This document shows positions 18,254 through 26,793 of a DNA stretch of 64,000 nt, one piece after another. Source of the DNA: Pantoea eucrina (lineage in GTDB: Bacteria; Pseudomonadota; Gammaproteobacteria; Enterobacterales; Enterobacteriaceae); contig NZ_MIPP01000013.1 of the NCBI RefSeq assembly GCF_002095385.1, positions 1 through 64,000 on the forward strand, in the 5' to 3' direction. The notes under the pieces are model-generated. The model was not told the DNA's origin. It did no database searches and saw only the letters and a program-made list of their open reading frames with translations. Position numbers and translations under genes: made by a program. Every line of letters starts with the position of its first letter. Positions within the stretch are counted from its first letter, which is position 1.

Positions 18254-20078
18254 ACTCTTTAATCCCAAAGCCTTTCTCAGCACCGTAACCAGCCAGCCTG
18301 GCGTCTACCGAATGTATGACGCGGCCGGTACGGTGATCTATGTCGGTAAAGCCAAAGACCTTAAAAAACGCCTCAGCAGCTACTTTCGTGCGCAGACTGG
18401 CAGCCGTAAAACGGATGTGCTGGTCAGTAATATTTGCAATATCGACGTTACGGTTACGCATACTGAGACCGAAGCGCTGCTGCTGGAGCATAACTACATC
18501 AAGCTTTACCAGCCGCGCTATAACGTGCTGCTGCGCGATGATAAATCGTACCCATATATTTTTCTCAGCGGTGATACACACCCCCGGCTGGCGATGCATC
18601 GCGGTGCCAAACACGCCAAAGGTGAATATTTCGGTCCGTTTCCGAATGGCTACGCGGTACGCGAGACGCTCGGCCTGCTGCAGAAAGTCTTTCCTATTCG
18701 CCAGTGCGAGAACAGCGTCTACCGCAATCGCTCGCGTCCCTGTTTGCAGTATCAGATTGGACGCTGCCTCGGTCCGTGCGTAGCCGGTCTGGTCAGCGAA
18801 GAGGAGTATGCCCGGCAGACAGACTATGTGCGGCTGTTTCTGGCCGGTAAAGATGATCAGGTCATCAACCAGCTGGTAGTGCATATGGAGGCGGCAAGTC
18901 AGGGATTGCGTTTTGAAGAGGCGGGGCGGCTGCGCGATCAGATTCAGGCCGTACGCCGCATTACTGAAAAACAGTTTGTCTCAAATCAGGGTGACGATCT
19001 TGATGTCATGGGCGTGGCCTATGATGCGGGCATGGCCTGTCTGCACGTGCTGTTTATCCGCCAGGGGAAAGTACTGGGAAGCCGCAGCTATTTCCCCAAA
19101 GTCCCGCCTGACACTGAGCTGACGGAAGTGGTGCAGACCTTTGTCGGGCAGTTTTATCTGCAGGGAAGCGAGGCGCGCACCCTGCCCGGAGAGATCCTGC
19201 TGGATTTTAACCTGGCAGAACGCAACCTGCTGGCTGAATCACTCAGTACGCTGGCTGGTCGCAAAGTCAATATACAGACCAAGCCGCGCGGCGATCGGGC
19301 ACGCTATCTCAAGCTGGCGCGCACCAACGCGGCAACGGCGCTGACCACTAAGCTGTCGCAGCACTCCACTATTCAGCAGCGGCTTGCCGCGCTGGCTTCC
19401 TGGCTGAAGCTGGAGAGCATTCAGCGCATGGAGTGTTTTGATATCAGCCATACCATGGGTGAGCAGACTATCGCCTCCTGCGTGGTGTTTAATCAGGATG
19501 GCCCGCTGCGTTCTGATTACCGGCGTTACAATATCGAGGGGATCACGCCGGGCGACGATTACGCGGCGATGAATCAGGTGCTGCGCCGCCGTTATGGCAA
19601 AGCGCTGGAGCAGGATAAAATTCCGGATGTCATTTTGATTGATGGCGGTAAGGGTCAGCTGGCGCAGGCGAAAGAGGTATTTGCGGAACTGGATGTCAGC
19701 TGGGATAAACAGCACCCGATTCTGCTTGGTGTCGCTAAAGGCAGCGATCGCAAGGCGGGACTGGAGACGCTGTTTTTTGAAGCGGAAGGTGAGGGCGTTT
19801 CTCTGCCGCCGGATTCGCCAGCCCTGCATGTCATTCAGCATATTCGTGATGATGCTCACAATCATGCAATTTCAGGCCACCGTAAAAAACGCGCCAAAGT
19901 GAAGAACACCAGCGCGCTGGAAAGTATTGAAGGCATCGGACCTAAACGGCGTCAGCAGCTGCTGAAGTATATGGGAGGCCTGCAGCCGCTGATGAACGCC
20001 AGCGTGGATGAAATCGCCCGCGTGCCCGGTATCTCCTTTGCCCTGGCTGAAAAAATATACCACTCGCTGAAACACTAA
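18246..20078 (+). CDS. uvrC: Excinuclease ABC subunit C
   Basis: Makes the 3' and 5' incisions in nucleotide-excision repair. In order: GIY-YIG nuclease domain ([18 protein letters not shown], residues ~18-95), UVR motif (~205-240, [16 protein letters not shown]), the RNase-H-like domain ([20 protein letters not shown] near 398) and two helix-hairpin-helix motifs ([26 protein letters not shown]). 610 residues, as in E. coli. Starts at GTG inside the end of uvrY, so the two genes are co-translated. Confidence 0.97.
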   Translation: MSELFNPKAFLSTVTSQPGVYRMYDAAGTVIYVGKAKDLKKRLSSYFRAQTGSRKTDVLVSNICNIDVTVTHTETEALLLEHNYIKLYQPRYNVLLRDDKSYPYIFLSGDTHPRLAMHRGAKHAKGEYFGPFPNGYAVRETLGLLQKVFPIRQCENSVYRNRSRPCLQYQIGRCLGPCVAGLVSEEEYARQTDYVRLFLAGKDDQVINQLVVHMEAASQGLRFEEAGRLRDQIQAVRRITEKQFVSNQGDDLDVMGVAYDAGMACLHVLFIRQGKVLGSRSYFPKVPPDTELTEVVQTFVGQFYLQGSEARTLPGEILLDFNLAERNLLAESLSTLAGRKVNIQTKPRGDRARYLKLARTNAATALTTKLSQHSTIQQRLAALASWLKLESIQRMECFDISHTMGEQTIASCVVFNQDGPLRSDYRRYNIEGITPGDDYAAMNQVLRRRYGKALEQDKIPDVILIDGGKGQLAQAKEVFAELDVSWDKQHPILLGVAKGSDRKAGLETLFFEAEGEGVSLPPDSPALHVIQHIRDDAHNHAISGHRKKRAKVKNTSALESIEGIGPKRRQQLLKYMGGLQPLMNASVDEIARVPGISFALAEKIYHSLKH

Positions 20079-20146
20079 CATTGAAACAGGGGGGGCAATG
20101 TAGGAACATACGTTAAACCCTACACACACCAGACAGTTACTGGCAT

Positions 20147-20695
20147 ATGCAATATAACATCCCAACGTGTCTTACCCTGTTTCGCGTTTTTTTGATTCCT
20201 TTTTTTGTACTGGCGTTCTACCTGCCGTTTTACTGGGCGCCTTTTGCGACAGCGCTGATTTTTGTTATTGCCGCCATAACGGACTGGTTTGACGGCTTTC
20301 TGGCGCGTCGCTGGAAACAAACCACGCGCTTTGGTGCATTTCTCGATCCGGTGGCTGATAAGGTCATGGTCGCTATGGCGCTGGTGCTGGTTGCGGAATA
20401 TTTCCACGCGTGGTGGATAACCCTGCCTGCTGCCACCATGATCGCCCGCGAGATTATTATCTCTGCGCTGCGTGAATGGATGGCGGAAATTGGCAAGCGC
20501 AGCAGCGTTGCCGTCTCATGGATTGGTAAAGTCAAAACCACGGCGCAGATGCTCTCACTGGTTGCGCTGCTGTGGCGTCCTGATGCTACGGTAGTAGGCG
20601 TTGGCGTGGTCGCACTCTATATCGCGGCAGTGCTGACATTCTGGTCGATGTTTCAGTATCTGAGCGCAGCACGCGGCGATCTGCTCGATAGCTGA
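20147..20695 (+). CDS. pgsA: CDP-diacylglycerol-glycerol-3-phosphate 3-phosphatidyltransferase
   Basis: Makes phosphatidylglycerol phosphate at the inner membrane, the committed step to phosphatidylglycerol and cardiolipin. 182 residues with four to five hydrophobic helices and the CDP-alcohol transferase motif [10 protein letters not shown]...[10 protein letters not shown] (D-G-x2-A-R-x8-G-x3-D-x3-D). Follows uvrC by 68 bases and precedes the glyW-cysT-leuZ cluster, as in E. coli. Confidence 0.97.
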   Translation: MQYNIPTCLTLFRVFLIPFFVLAFYLPFYWAPFATALIFVIAAITDWFDGFLARRWKQTTRFGAFLDPVADKVMVAMALVLVAEYFHAWWITLPAATMIAREIIISALREWMAEIGKRSSVAVSWIGKVKTTAQMLSLVALLWRPDATVVGVGVVALYIAAVLTFWSMFQYLSAARGDLLDS

Positions 20696-20744
20696 TCGAT
20701 ACGATTCAAAAAGCAGCAAACAGACGCAGTGGGTGATAATTTTA

Positions 20745-20772
20745 TTGACTCACTGCGTGAGATAAGTAGAAT
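20745..20772 (+). promoter_or_regulatory. Promoter of the tRNA cluster
   Basis: TTGACT, 16-base spacer, TAGAAT, followed by a GC-rich stretch (GCATCGC) typical of stringently controlled stable-RNA promoters, about 70 bases before tRNA-Gly. Confidence 0.7.
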
Positions 20773-20844
20773 GCATCGCATCGAACGGCAGCACAGCTGC
20801 AAGAAGCTGAATAAAAACAGCAAGTTCGGTAAAGCAGCAGTTAT

Positions 20845-20920
<76 letters not shown>

Positions 20921-20962
20921 GTTTCAGCAATGGGTCACTGACCGGTTGCACATCAGAATAAA

Positions 20963-21036
20963 GGCGCGTTGGCAGAGTGGCCATGCAACGGATTGCAAAT
21001 CCGTCTACCTCGGTTCGACTCCGGGACGCGCCTCCA
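20963..21036 (+). tRNA. cysT: tRNA-Cys (GCA)
   Basis: 74 bases with encoded CCA. Acceptor GGCGCGT/ACGCGCC, anticodon loop TTGCAAA, T-loop TTCGACTC. Second tRNA of the cluster. Confidence 0.97.
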
Positions 21037-21047
21037 GTTTATACCCT

Positions 21048-21133
21048 GCCCGGGTGGTGAAATCGGTAGACACAAGGGATTTAAAATCCCTCGGCTTATG
21101 GTCGTGCGGGTTCAAGTCCCGCCCCGGGCACCA
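21048..21133 (+). tRNA. leuZ: tRNA-Leu (UAA)
   Basis: 86-base class II tRNA with encoded CCA. Acceptor GCCCGGG/CCCGGGC, anticodon loop TTTAAAA (anticodon TAA), long variable arm CTCGGCTTATGGTCGTG. Accessory DNA begins just downstream, so it may have served as an integration site. Confidence 0.97.
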
Positions 21134-21174
21134 TACAAAACACCGAATTAAAAAAGCACTATAAGTAATGTCGT

Positions 21175-21197
21175 AACCGCCTTCAGGCGGTTTTTTT
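21175..21197 (+). terminator. Terminator of the tRNA cluster
   Basis: AACCGCC/GGCGGTT stem with TTCA loop followed by seven T. Confidence 0.92.
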
Positions 21198-21594
21198 GTG
21201 TCTGCTGTTTTTCATTCCTGACGCCCCACCGTGCGTGCCTGCATAACCAATCCCAAATCATAATACCTGGATAACAGCCGTTTTGATCTTTCACTGCAAA
21301 ACAGAACCTGCGCAGGTGACATGATTCATGTTTTTCCTGCGATTAATTGATAAAGCGCCGGGCAGGTGCTGGCAACGCTGCATAGCGTAGTTAATGGTCG
21401 ATTTATGAAAGTTGTTCTTCAAAAGCCGCATCTATACTTTTTGCCGCATCGCGGATTTCGGGCAAACCAGTCATCCACCTTATCGATAAACCCAATTTTT
21501 CCGGATTTTCACGTCAGAAGTCTGCGCTTTAAAATGTGATTGCTGCTGCCGGAAGGGATCCCGGCGCGAAGCCAGTAAAGATATGGAGATTACT
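21198..21594 (+). other. Upstream region of the accessory toxin-like gene
   Basis: About 400 bases without a gene. I looked for a HrpL-type box (GGAACC-N15/16-CCACNNA) and found none. No tRNA 3'-end repeat or inverted-repeat insertion end is visible. The gene's ribosome site, ATGGAGATTACT, ends the stretch. Confidence 0.4.
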
Positions 21595-24228
21595 ATGTTT
21601 ACTATTAACAAAGCATCGGCGCAGTCTGTTCCTGTTGCTCAGCCTCCGGCAGATGCCACTGCACCAGAGGACTGTGTATCTCTGGACTCATTCTTTAGCG
21701 ATCCCTATGTCATAGAGCACCTGGCGCTGGCGGCGACGCTGAAAAAAAACCAGTCGGGAACGCTGTTAAGCAATATTTTTAATAAGCGGGATGTCTGTTT
21801 TGATTCTGAACAGAAAATAAGAGACGCCGATTACGCTATAAAAGATGGGTTTCTGTATCGTGCCCACTATGCGGATCCGCATACTGTGACGAGCGCGGGG
21901 GTAACCCGCAATACGCAGGAAAACGAGGAGGAATGTTTTGATGATTATCTGGCAAAGTTGTTTGAGCATACTGCCGGGCACAGCAGCCAGGGAGCCATAT
22001 TATCTTTCAGTAGCCATGAGAAAACAGCTAAAAAATTTATGGCAGAAGGGAAACTCCTCCTCAAAGTAGATGCTGATAGTGAGGCGGATAAAAACGAGTT
22101 TATTTCCGTACCACAACTGATTCTGCAGCATGGCGGGCGATTGCTCAAAACAGGAAAGATAGACAAGCTAACGCTGCTTTCTGCTCTCGATCAGCTCAAC
22201 AACAGAGAGCGTGAGTTTTTTTATATTGGTAAACCTCATGGCTATCGATATGGCGAATTACCCCCGTATAAACTGGCTTTTGGTGAAGCGGCGCAGCCGG
22301 TTACTACGCATGTTGCGGCCCGTGACCAGGAGCCTGTTGCGGCAGCCGTGGTGCTCAGAGAAGATAAAACCGGCGTAGCCCGCGATCGTATCTGCTATCC
22401 GGGAGTCAGCAGTTGCCTTACGATTACTTTCAGACATGAAAATTTTTTAGCAGGAGCGCACTTAACAATAGCCGCAGATAAGAACGCCCTTAAAGATGTA
22501 CTGAAAGAAATAAAAGCGCTTAACCCGAATAAACCCATTGAGATTATTGTCGCTTCTCCATTTTCTGTTTATAAAATCGGCGTGTCTGATAAAGAGTTAA
22601 ATACCCGCTCAAAGTTAAAAAAAATCATAGGCAGGATTTTTCCGGATACGTCAATCCGGTTGGTTGACACCTCCGATATACGGTTGTCCCATATTCTGGT
22701 CAGTAAAAATAGCCTTGAGTACGTAAACGAAAGCAACTTCAGAGTTATCGGCAACCATTGTCCCGATGCGTCAGCCTTCGCAAAATCCGCTGAAACCGCT
22801 GAAACCGCTGAAACCGCTGAAACCGTCTTGCCAAACAGACTGACGCCCTTAGCCTCACTGGCGAGCAGCAGCAGTGGTGCGGTAACGCGCTCAGCACTGA
22901 GCACCTGGCTAAAGGAAACTGAATTACCCTCCCGCAGCAGTGAAGAACAGGTATTAAAGGATTTAAAAGAGGCTGGCTTTGCGGTCACCGCTTCTCAGCT
23001 GAAAAAGGCCTGGTCCGATGCACTGCCGGTCGGCCATGCTGGTTTCGCCTCAGCGCCGGATAACCCCTCTTCTGAGATCGCCTCACCTGAAATAAAGAAA
23101 TTACGCTCAATCAGAACCCTGACAACGCTGAAACATCAGCACGGAATGTCGAACCAGGATCGGCAGCGCGAACTCAATGCCCTGCTTAAATTGGGTCCGC
23201 AGCTGGCTGATGTGGCGCGCCATCCGGGTAAAGAGATGCTTGAGACTATTTTAGATAAAGATATTTCCCCTGCCGGCTATTCACAAATGAGCAGTGAGTT
23301 CAGCCAGGCTCTGGCGACGGATTACTTTGAGACACTAGACGATACCCTTAAAAGTGAAGAAAACCCGACAGGCGACCCACCCCTGGCCTCAATGCTCAAC
23401 CCGCTAAAGGATCATCTGCTGGAAAACCGTGGTCAGCAAAATATGCACCCCTGGAATGATGGGTTAATCCGCACTTTGAGTACGGCAGGAAAGGGTGCGC
23501 AGGCTCAGCGAGCTGCGCGCGCATTATCTGCGGAGCTGGAGCGGGATCCTGACATTGGCACGGCATGGAAGCCCGGATCGTCTGCAGCGCCATCGCCTGA
23601 AGCTGAGCGCATCAGAGAAAAGTTGACCCAGCTGAGCACTCGTGAAGGTTTTATACAGAAAGAGCAGAGGCTGACCGGGCTTCTTTCGCGACGAGACAGG
23701 AATATTCAGCAGGACAGAGAAAGGCTGGCACTTAAGGCAGCAGCAGATCGGGCAAAACGCAGGGAAGCGGACCGCCAGGCGTGGAACGCCTTCAATCGCC
23801 ACGTTGATAATATGGTTGCCGGGGGGCAGGATCTCAGGGCCAGACATGCCCGTGAGAGAAGCGAAATCGATGCCCGTGTCAGCCGGGATTATCATGCCCG
23901 CATGGATGCCTGGCAGAGTACAAGAGAAGAGATGGGGAAGAAAATGCAGGCCATACTGCAAGCGCTGGCAGCCAAATCCGGAACGGCTGCAGCGCGTAAG
24001 ACGAGTGTGCCGGCTAATCTGGGGCCGATTATCAGTACGGCAGACCGGTTAAGAAATGAAGCTGACGCTGCTATTACGGCTTTCACCTGGGCTCTGCAGA
24101 AAAATCTCACTGAGGGAGAGCTAAAGCAACGTCTGACTGACATGGAGAGGGTTACTGAAAAGCTGGTTGCTGAAGAGCAGCACCTGTTCAATCAGGTAGC
24201 AGGCCTGATAGAAAAAAGGTATCCGTAG
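21595..24228 (+). CDS. Probable secreted multidomain toxin/effector with ADP-ribosyltransferase signature
   Basis: An 877-residue protein I do not recognise as a whole. Start 21595 is set by GGAG six bases upstream. The first ~25 residues are Ser/Ala/Pro/Gln-rich without a Sec signal, as in type III effectors. Residues ~80-230 show the ordered R-S-E signature of ADP-ribosyltransferases: GFLYRAHYADP (R89), AILSFSSHEKTAKKFM (S137-S140) and NNREREFFYIG (E205-x-E207). Residues ~255-375 hold SSCLTITFRHENF then GAHLTI, a Cys274-x14-His289 pair with the CNF/DNT deamidase spacing. An (ETA)n linker follows near 400; the remainder (~410-877) is charged and helical, probably partly coiled coil. It is AT-richer than neighbouring genes and sits just past tRNA-Leu. 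The reading frame ends at a TAG soon after an A6 run, with a further coding-like tail out of frame. Function is inference. Confidence 0.6.
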   Translation: MFTINKASAQSVPVAQPPADATAPEDCVSLDSFFSDPYVIEHLALAATLKKNQSGTLLSNIFNKRDVCFDSEQKIRDADYAIKDGFLYRAHYADPHTVTSAGVTRNTQENEEECFDDYLAKLFEHTAGHSSQGAILSFSSHEKTAKKFMAEGKLLLKVDADSEADKNEFISVPQLILQHGGRLLKTGKIDKLTLLSALDQLNNREREFFYIGKPHGYRYGELPPYKLAFGEAAQPVTTHVAARDQEPVAAAVVLREDKTGVARDRICYPGVSSCLTITFRHENFLAGAHLTIAADKNALKDVLKEIKALNPNKPIEIIVASPFSVYKIGVSDKELNTRSKLKKIIGRIFPDTSIRLVDTSDIRLSHILVSKNSLEYVNESNFRVIGNHCPDASAFAKSAETAETAETAETVLPNRLTPLASLASSSSGAVTRSALSTWLKETELPSRSSEEQVLKDLKEAGFAVTASQLKKAWSDALPVGHAGFASAPDNPSSEIASPEIKKLRSIRTLTTLKHQHGMSNQDRQRELNALLKLGPQLADVARHPGKEMLETILDKDISPAGYSQMSSEFSQALATDYFETLDDTLKSEENPTGDPPLASMLNPLKDHLLENRGQQNMHPWNDGLIRTLSTAGKGAQAQRAARALSAELERDPDIGTAWKPGSSAAPSPEAERIREKLTQLSTREGFIQKEQRLTGLLSRRDRNIQQDRERLALKAAADRAKRREADRQAWNAFNRHVDNMVAGGQDLRARHARERSEIDARVSRDYHARMDAWQSTREEMGKKMQAILQALAAKSGTAAARKTSVPANLGPIISTADRLRNEADAAITAFTWALQKNLTEGELKQRLTDMERVTEKLVAEEQHLFNQVAGLIEKRYP
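22789..22827 (+). repeat. 9-bp tandem repeat inside the toxin-like gene
   Basis: GAAACCGCT repeated three times plus a fourth copy ending GTC (22792-22827), coding ETA units in a linker between the putative catalytic half and the helical half. Being a multiple of three, copy-number changes would keep frame. Confidence 0.9.
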
Positions 24229-24416
24229 CGCGACCGGATGAGAGAGAAGTAGATACGTTGTTAGGCCAATTAGCTCAGGAAGTCATGACAGAGCGTCTCC
24301 CTGATATTAACCGGACTCACGGGCTTCAGGACCTGTCATCGGAGAGAAGAGCTGAGAGAGAGCCGCAAAAAATAGCCCTGGCGCGGTCTGCTTATGACAA
24401 AGTCGGCAAAGAGTAA
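24229..24416 (+). pseudogene. Out-of-frame C-terminal tail of the toxin-like gene, or a small separate gene
   Basis: In the -1 frame relative to the 877-residue protein, sequence from the A6 run (24212-24217) is open for more than 60 codons to TAA at 24414-24416. It reads like its neighbour: charged and helical, e.g. REVDTLLGQLAQEVMTERL. One added A in the A6 run would join it to the upstream frame. Alternatively a 43-residue protein could start at ATG 24285, which has AGGA five bases upstream. Confidence 0.5.
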
Positions 24417-24517
24417 AGCTAACAGCTAACCCCGATTTCATACGCGGAATGTCAGCAAAGAGAGCCTGTCAATACCCCGAATGGGCAATAACTACCCGGC
24501 GCAGCGGGTAGCGAAAA

Positions 24518-24688
24518 TTAACCCTGCGGCTGGCCGACCGGGCCTTCGCCTTCGCTGGCGCCTGGCACCGGCTGGTTACTTGGCGCGTGCGGACGACCGT
24601 CGGCACCCACGGCATCACTATGCTGCATGCAGCCTGCCAGTGAAAAAAGCGTAACCGCTACCAGACCTGCTTTCATAATCCACGACAT
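24518..24688 (-). CDS. Small lipoprotein, 56 residues
   Basis: Signal sequence ending in a lipobox (VTLFSLAGC, Cys at residue 20), then a short hydrophilic Gly/Pro-rich mature part (GADGRPHAPSNQPVPG). AGGGG lies five bases before the start at 24688. A weak hairpin (CTACCCG/CGGGTAG, 24492-24511) follows the stop. Residue 21 is Met, not Asp, so outer-membrane sorting would be expected. I do not recognise the family; function unknown. Confidence 0.7.
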   Translation of the reverse strand: MSWIMKAGLVAVTLFSLAGCMQHSDAVGADGRPHAPSNQPVPGASEGEGPVGQPQG

Positions 24689-24864
24689 ACAATCCCCTTA
24701 ATAAACTGCTTTTATACGCCTGCCAATCAGCGCGTTGCGCCGTTAAGCAAAGCCGCTGAAGGGCTAACTTGCAAGCGAAACGGGAGATTTAAGACATAAG
24801 GACGGGCAGAAACAGCGCGGAGCGCGCGGGCAGGGCGCTCAGAGGCGCCCTGCTGACAGGCGGA

Positions 24865-26364
24865 TTAACCGAGGTTGCCGCTCAGGCGATCGCGAAAATC
24901 GCTGCTGCGGTTATCCAGACCGGTAAAGGTAACTGTGGCACCGTGACGCTGATAACGGTATTCGATAGAGTCCAGCGCGGCGACGCTGGAGGCGTCCCAG
25001 ATCTGAGCGTGCGTCAGATCGATAGTGACCTGGCTCGGATCGTGGCCATAATCAAAGTGCTCGAACAGGTCATTACTGCTGGCAAAAAATAGCGGACCGC
25101 GTACGGTGTAGTGAACCCGATCCCCTTCCGGGCTGAGCGTGCGCTCGGCATGAATAACATGGGCGATACGCCGGGCAAACAGCATCATGGCCAGAATCAC
25201 GCCGAGCAGCACGCCAATCGCCAGGTTGCTGGTCCAGACGGTGATCGCGACAGTCACCACCATCACCAGCGTCTCTGACCACGGCATCCGTTTCAGCGTT
25301 GCGGGTTGCAGGCTGTGCCAGTTAACGGTCTTCACCGCCACCACCATCATAATGCCCGCCAGAACCACCATCGGGATCTGCGCCATGATATGGCTCAGGC
25401 CAGTAACCAGCAGCAGCAGTACCAGTGCCGCCGCTATGGTTGAAATCCGGGTACGCGCGCGGCCCAGTTCGACGTTGACAATTGTCTGCCCAATCATGGC
25501 GCAGCCGGCGATGCCGCCGTAGAAACCGGCGAGAATATTGCCAATGCCCAGCGCCCAGGATTCGCGCCGTTTTCCTGACGGCGTGTCGGTAAGATCGTCC
25601 ACCAGCTTTGCCGTCAGCAGCGACTCCATCAGGCCAACAAACGCAACGGAGAGCGCGGCGGGCCAGACGATCTGCAGCGTCTGCAGGTTCAGCGGCACCA
25701 GCAGTTCGGTAAACCCGGGCAGCCCGGCGCTCATCGGACCTTCATCGCCCACGCTGGGTACGCGATAACCGAGCAGCAGAGCGACGGCGGTAACCACGAC
25801 AATGGCAACCAGCGGTGAGGGAACACTTTTCAGTACGCGCGGCAGCAGCAGCACAATGGCCAGCGTGGCGGCAAACAGGCCCCAGACCAGCGCGGAATGG
25901 CCCCAGACGTGCGGCACTTGCGCAAAGAAAATCAGTACGCCCAGCGCGTTGACAAAGCCCAGCATCACCGAACGCGGGATATAACGCATCATGCGCGAAA
26001 GGCCGGTGACGCCAAACACAATCTGAATAACGCCCGCCAGAATCACGGCAGGCAGAATATAGGCCACGCCGTGCGCATGAACCATCGGGCCAATAACCAG
26101 CGCCACTGAACCGGCCGCCGCGGTCACCATCGCCGGACGCCCGCCCAGCAGTGAAAGCGTCAGACAGAGCACGACCGAAGCGATCAGGCTGACTTTGGGA
26201 TCAACACCCGCAATAACAGAGAAAGAGATAACTTCAGGAATGAGTGCCAGCGCGGTGATCACCCCGGCCAGGCATTCGCGGGTAAGCAGGGCGGGTGAAC
26301 GCAGAACGCGGGCGACCGTTAAATCGCCCGCGTCAGCACTATTGCGATCGGTTTGTGAATTCAT
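24865..26364 (-). CDS. SulP-family inorganic anion transporter
   Basis: Inner-membrane transporter of 499 residues with the SulP helical core: ALALIPEVISFSVIAGVDP near residue 40, MVTAAAGSVALVIG near 80 and LVDDLTDTPSGKRRESWALG near 265. A short C-terminal STAS domain follows (~400-499; VTIDLTHAQIWDASSVAALD). Relatives move sulfate, bicarbonate or dicarboxylates; the substrate is not decidable. It is shorter than E. coli DauA (~559). No strong ribosome site; TAAGAG lies about 12 bases upstream. A possible small RNA or attenuator lies in the upstream region. Confidence 0.88.
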   Translation of the reverse strand: MNSQTDRNSADAGDLTVARVLRSPALLTRECLAGVITALALIPEVISFSVIAGVDPKVSLIASVVLCLTLSLLGGRPAMVTAAAGSVALVIGPMVHAHGVAYILPAVILAGVIQIVFGVTGLSRMMRYIPRSVMLGFVNALGVLIFFAQVPHVWGHSALVWGLFAATLAIVLLLPRVLKSVPSPLVAIVVVTAVALLLGYRVPSVGDEGPMSAGLPGFTELLVPLNLQTLQIVWPAALSVAFVGLMESLLTAKLVDDLTDTPSGKRRESWALGIGNILAGFYGGIAGCAMIGQTIVNVELGRARTRISTIAAALVLLLLVTGLSHIMAQIPMVVLAGIMMVVAVKTVNWHSLQPATLKRMPWSETLVMVVTVAITVWTSNLAIGVLLGVILAMMLFARRIAHVIHAERTLSPEGDRVHYTVRGPLFFASSNDLFEHFDYGHDPSQVTIDLTHAQIWDASSVAALDSIEYRYQRHGATVTFTGLDNRSSDFRDRLSGNLG

Positions 26365-26490
26365 AACGTGTGCGGACTCTTAAGTTATAAAGCGTATGCG
26401 GCAGCGAGGCAGCAGAAAAACAGGATGTTTAGCGTGCGAATGTTACCGGTCATTGGTGGTCCAGACCAGCGAAAGAGAGAGAGCAGCAGG

Positions 26491-26584
26491 GTAAAAAATA
26501 ACCTCTGCAGGTGGAAATCCAAAAACACCTGCAGAGGCGACGCAAAAGCATCATTCGTTACTGAATCGTCAGCCGATTCATGGC
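26491..26584 (-). ncRNA. Predicted small RNA or attenuated leader upstream of the SulP gene
   Basis: On the minus strand a good promoter (26591-26618) would start an RNA near 26584. Its 5' end folds into a 7-bp hairpin (TGAATCG/CGATTCA), and it ends at a perfect 12-bp inverted repeat (CCTCTGCAGGTG ... CACCTGCAGAGG, 26502-26537) followed by TTATTTTTT. No gene lies upstream on this strand, and the SulP start is 127 bases further on with a possible promoter of its own (TATAAC near 26380). A seven-codon frame MNRLTIQ begins at 26581. Confidence 0.5.
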
Positions 26585-26590
26585 GCTAAA

Positions 26591-26618
26591 GTTATACAAA
26601 AACAGGGTTTGTGTACAA
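26591..26618 (-). promoter_or_regulatory. Promoter for the predicted RNA
   Basis: Minus-strand TTGTAC, 16-base spacer, TATAAC. Confidence 0.55.
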
Positions 26619-26763
26619 CTAATTTCTTAAGCATTTTGTGCGATATTAGCCGGTTAGCGGGGATTACGGCAGGCTGTGGTCTGACATGTACAGGTGTTTA
26701 TCTCAAATCGATACAACCTTTTCCCTTTTATAGCGGCGTGAATTATAATTACGCCTTCTTTTA

Positions 26764-26777
26764 GTTAGGTATCTAAC
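26764..26777. promoter_or_regulatory. Probable MarR/SlyA-type operator of the efflux operon
   Basis: GTTAGGTATCTAAC, a perfect 14-bp palindrome containing TTAG-N4-CTAA as in SlyA-type sites. It lies 15 bases downstream of a TATAAT at 26744-26749 and just before the regulator gene, suiting autorepression. Confidence 0.65.
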
Positions 26778-26793
26778 CATTAGGTGGCTAATC

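Noticed and set aside
21198-21594. HrpL box in front of the toxin-like gene
   Set aside because: No GGAACC-N15/16-CCAC element was found, so type III regulation is not supported even though the N terminus is effector-like.
24211-24218. Programmed -1 frameshift at a dnaX-like A-AAA-AAG heptamer
   Set aside because: The heptamer letters are present but the zero frame is GAA-AAA-AGG, so the canonical two-tRNA slip does not fit. Only single-tRNA or polymerase slippage on A6 remains possible.
26440-26560. Cys-rich leader peptide controlling the SulP gene
   Set aside because: The 34-codon frame runs through the terminator stem and past it, unlike known attenuator peptides, and its ATG has no ribosome site. 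Kept only as a remark.
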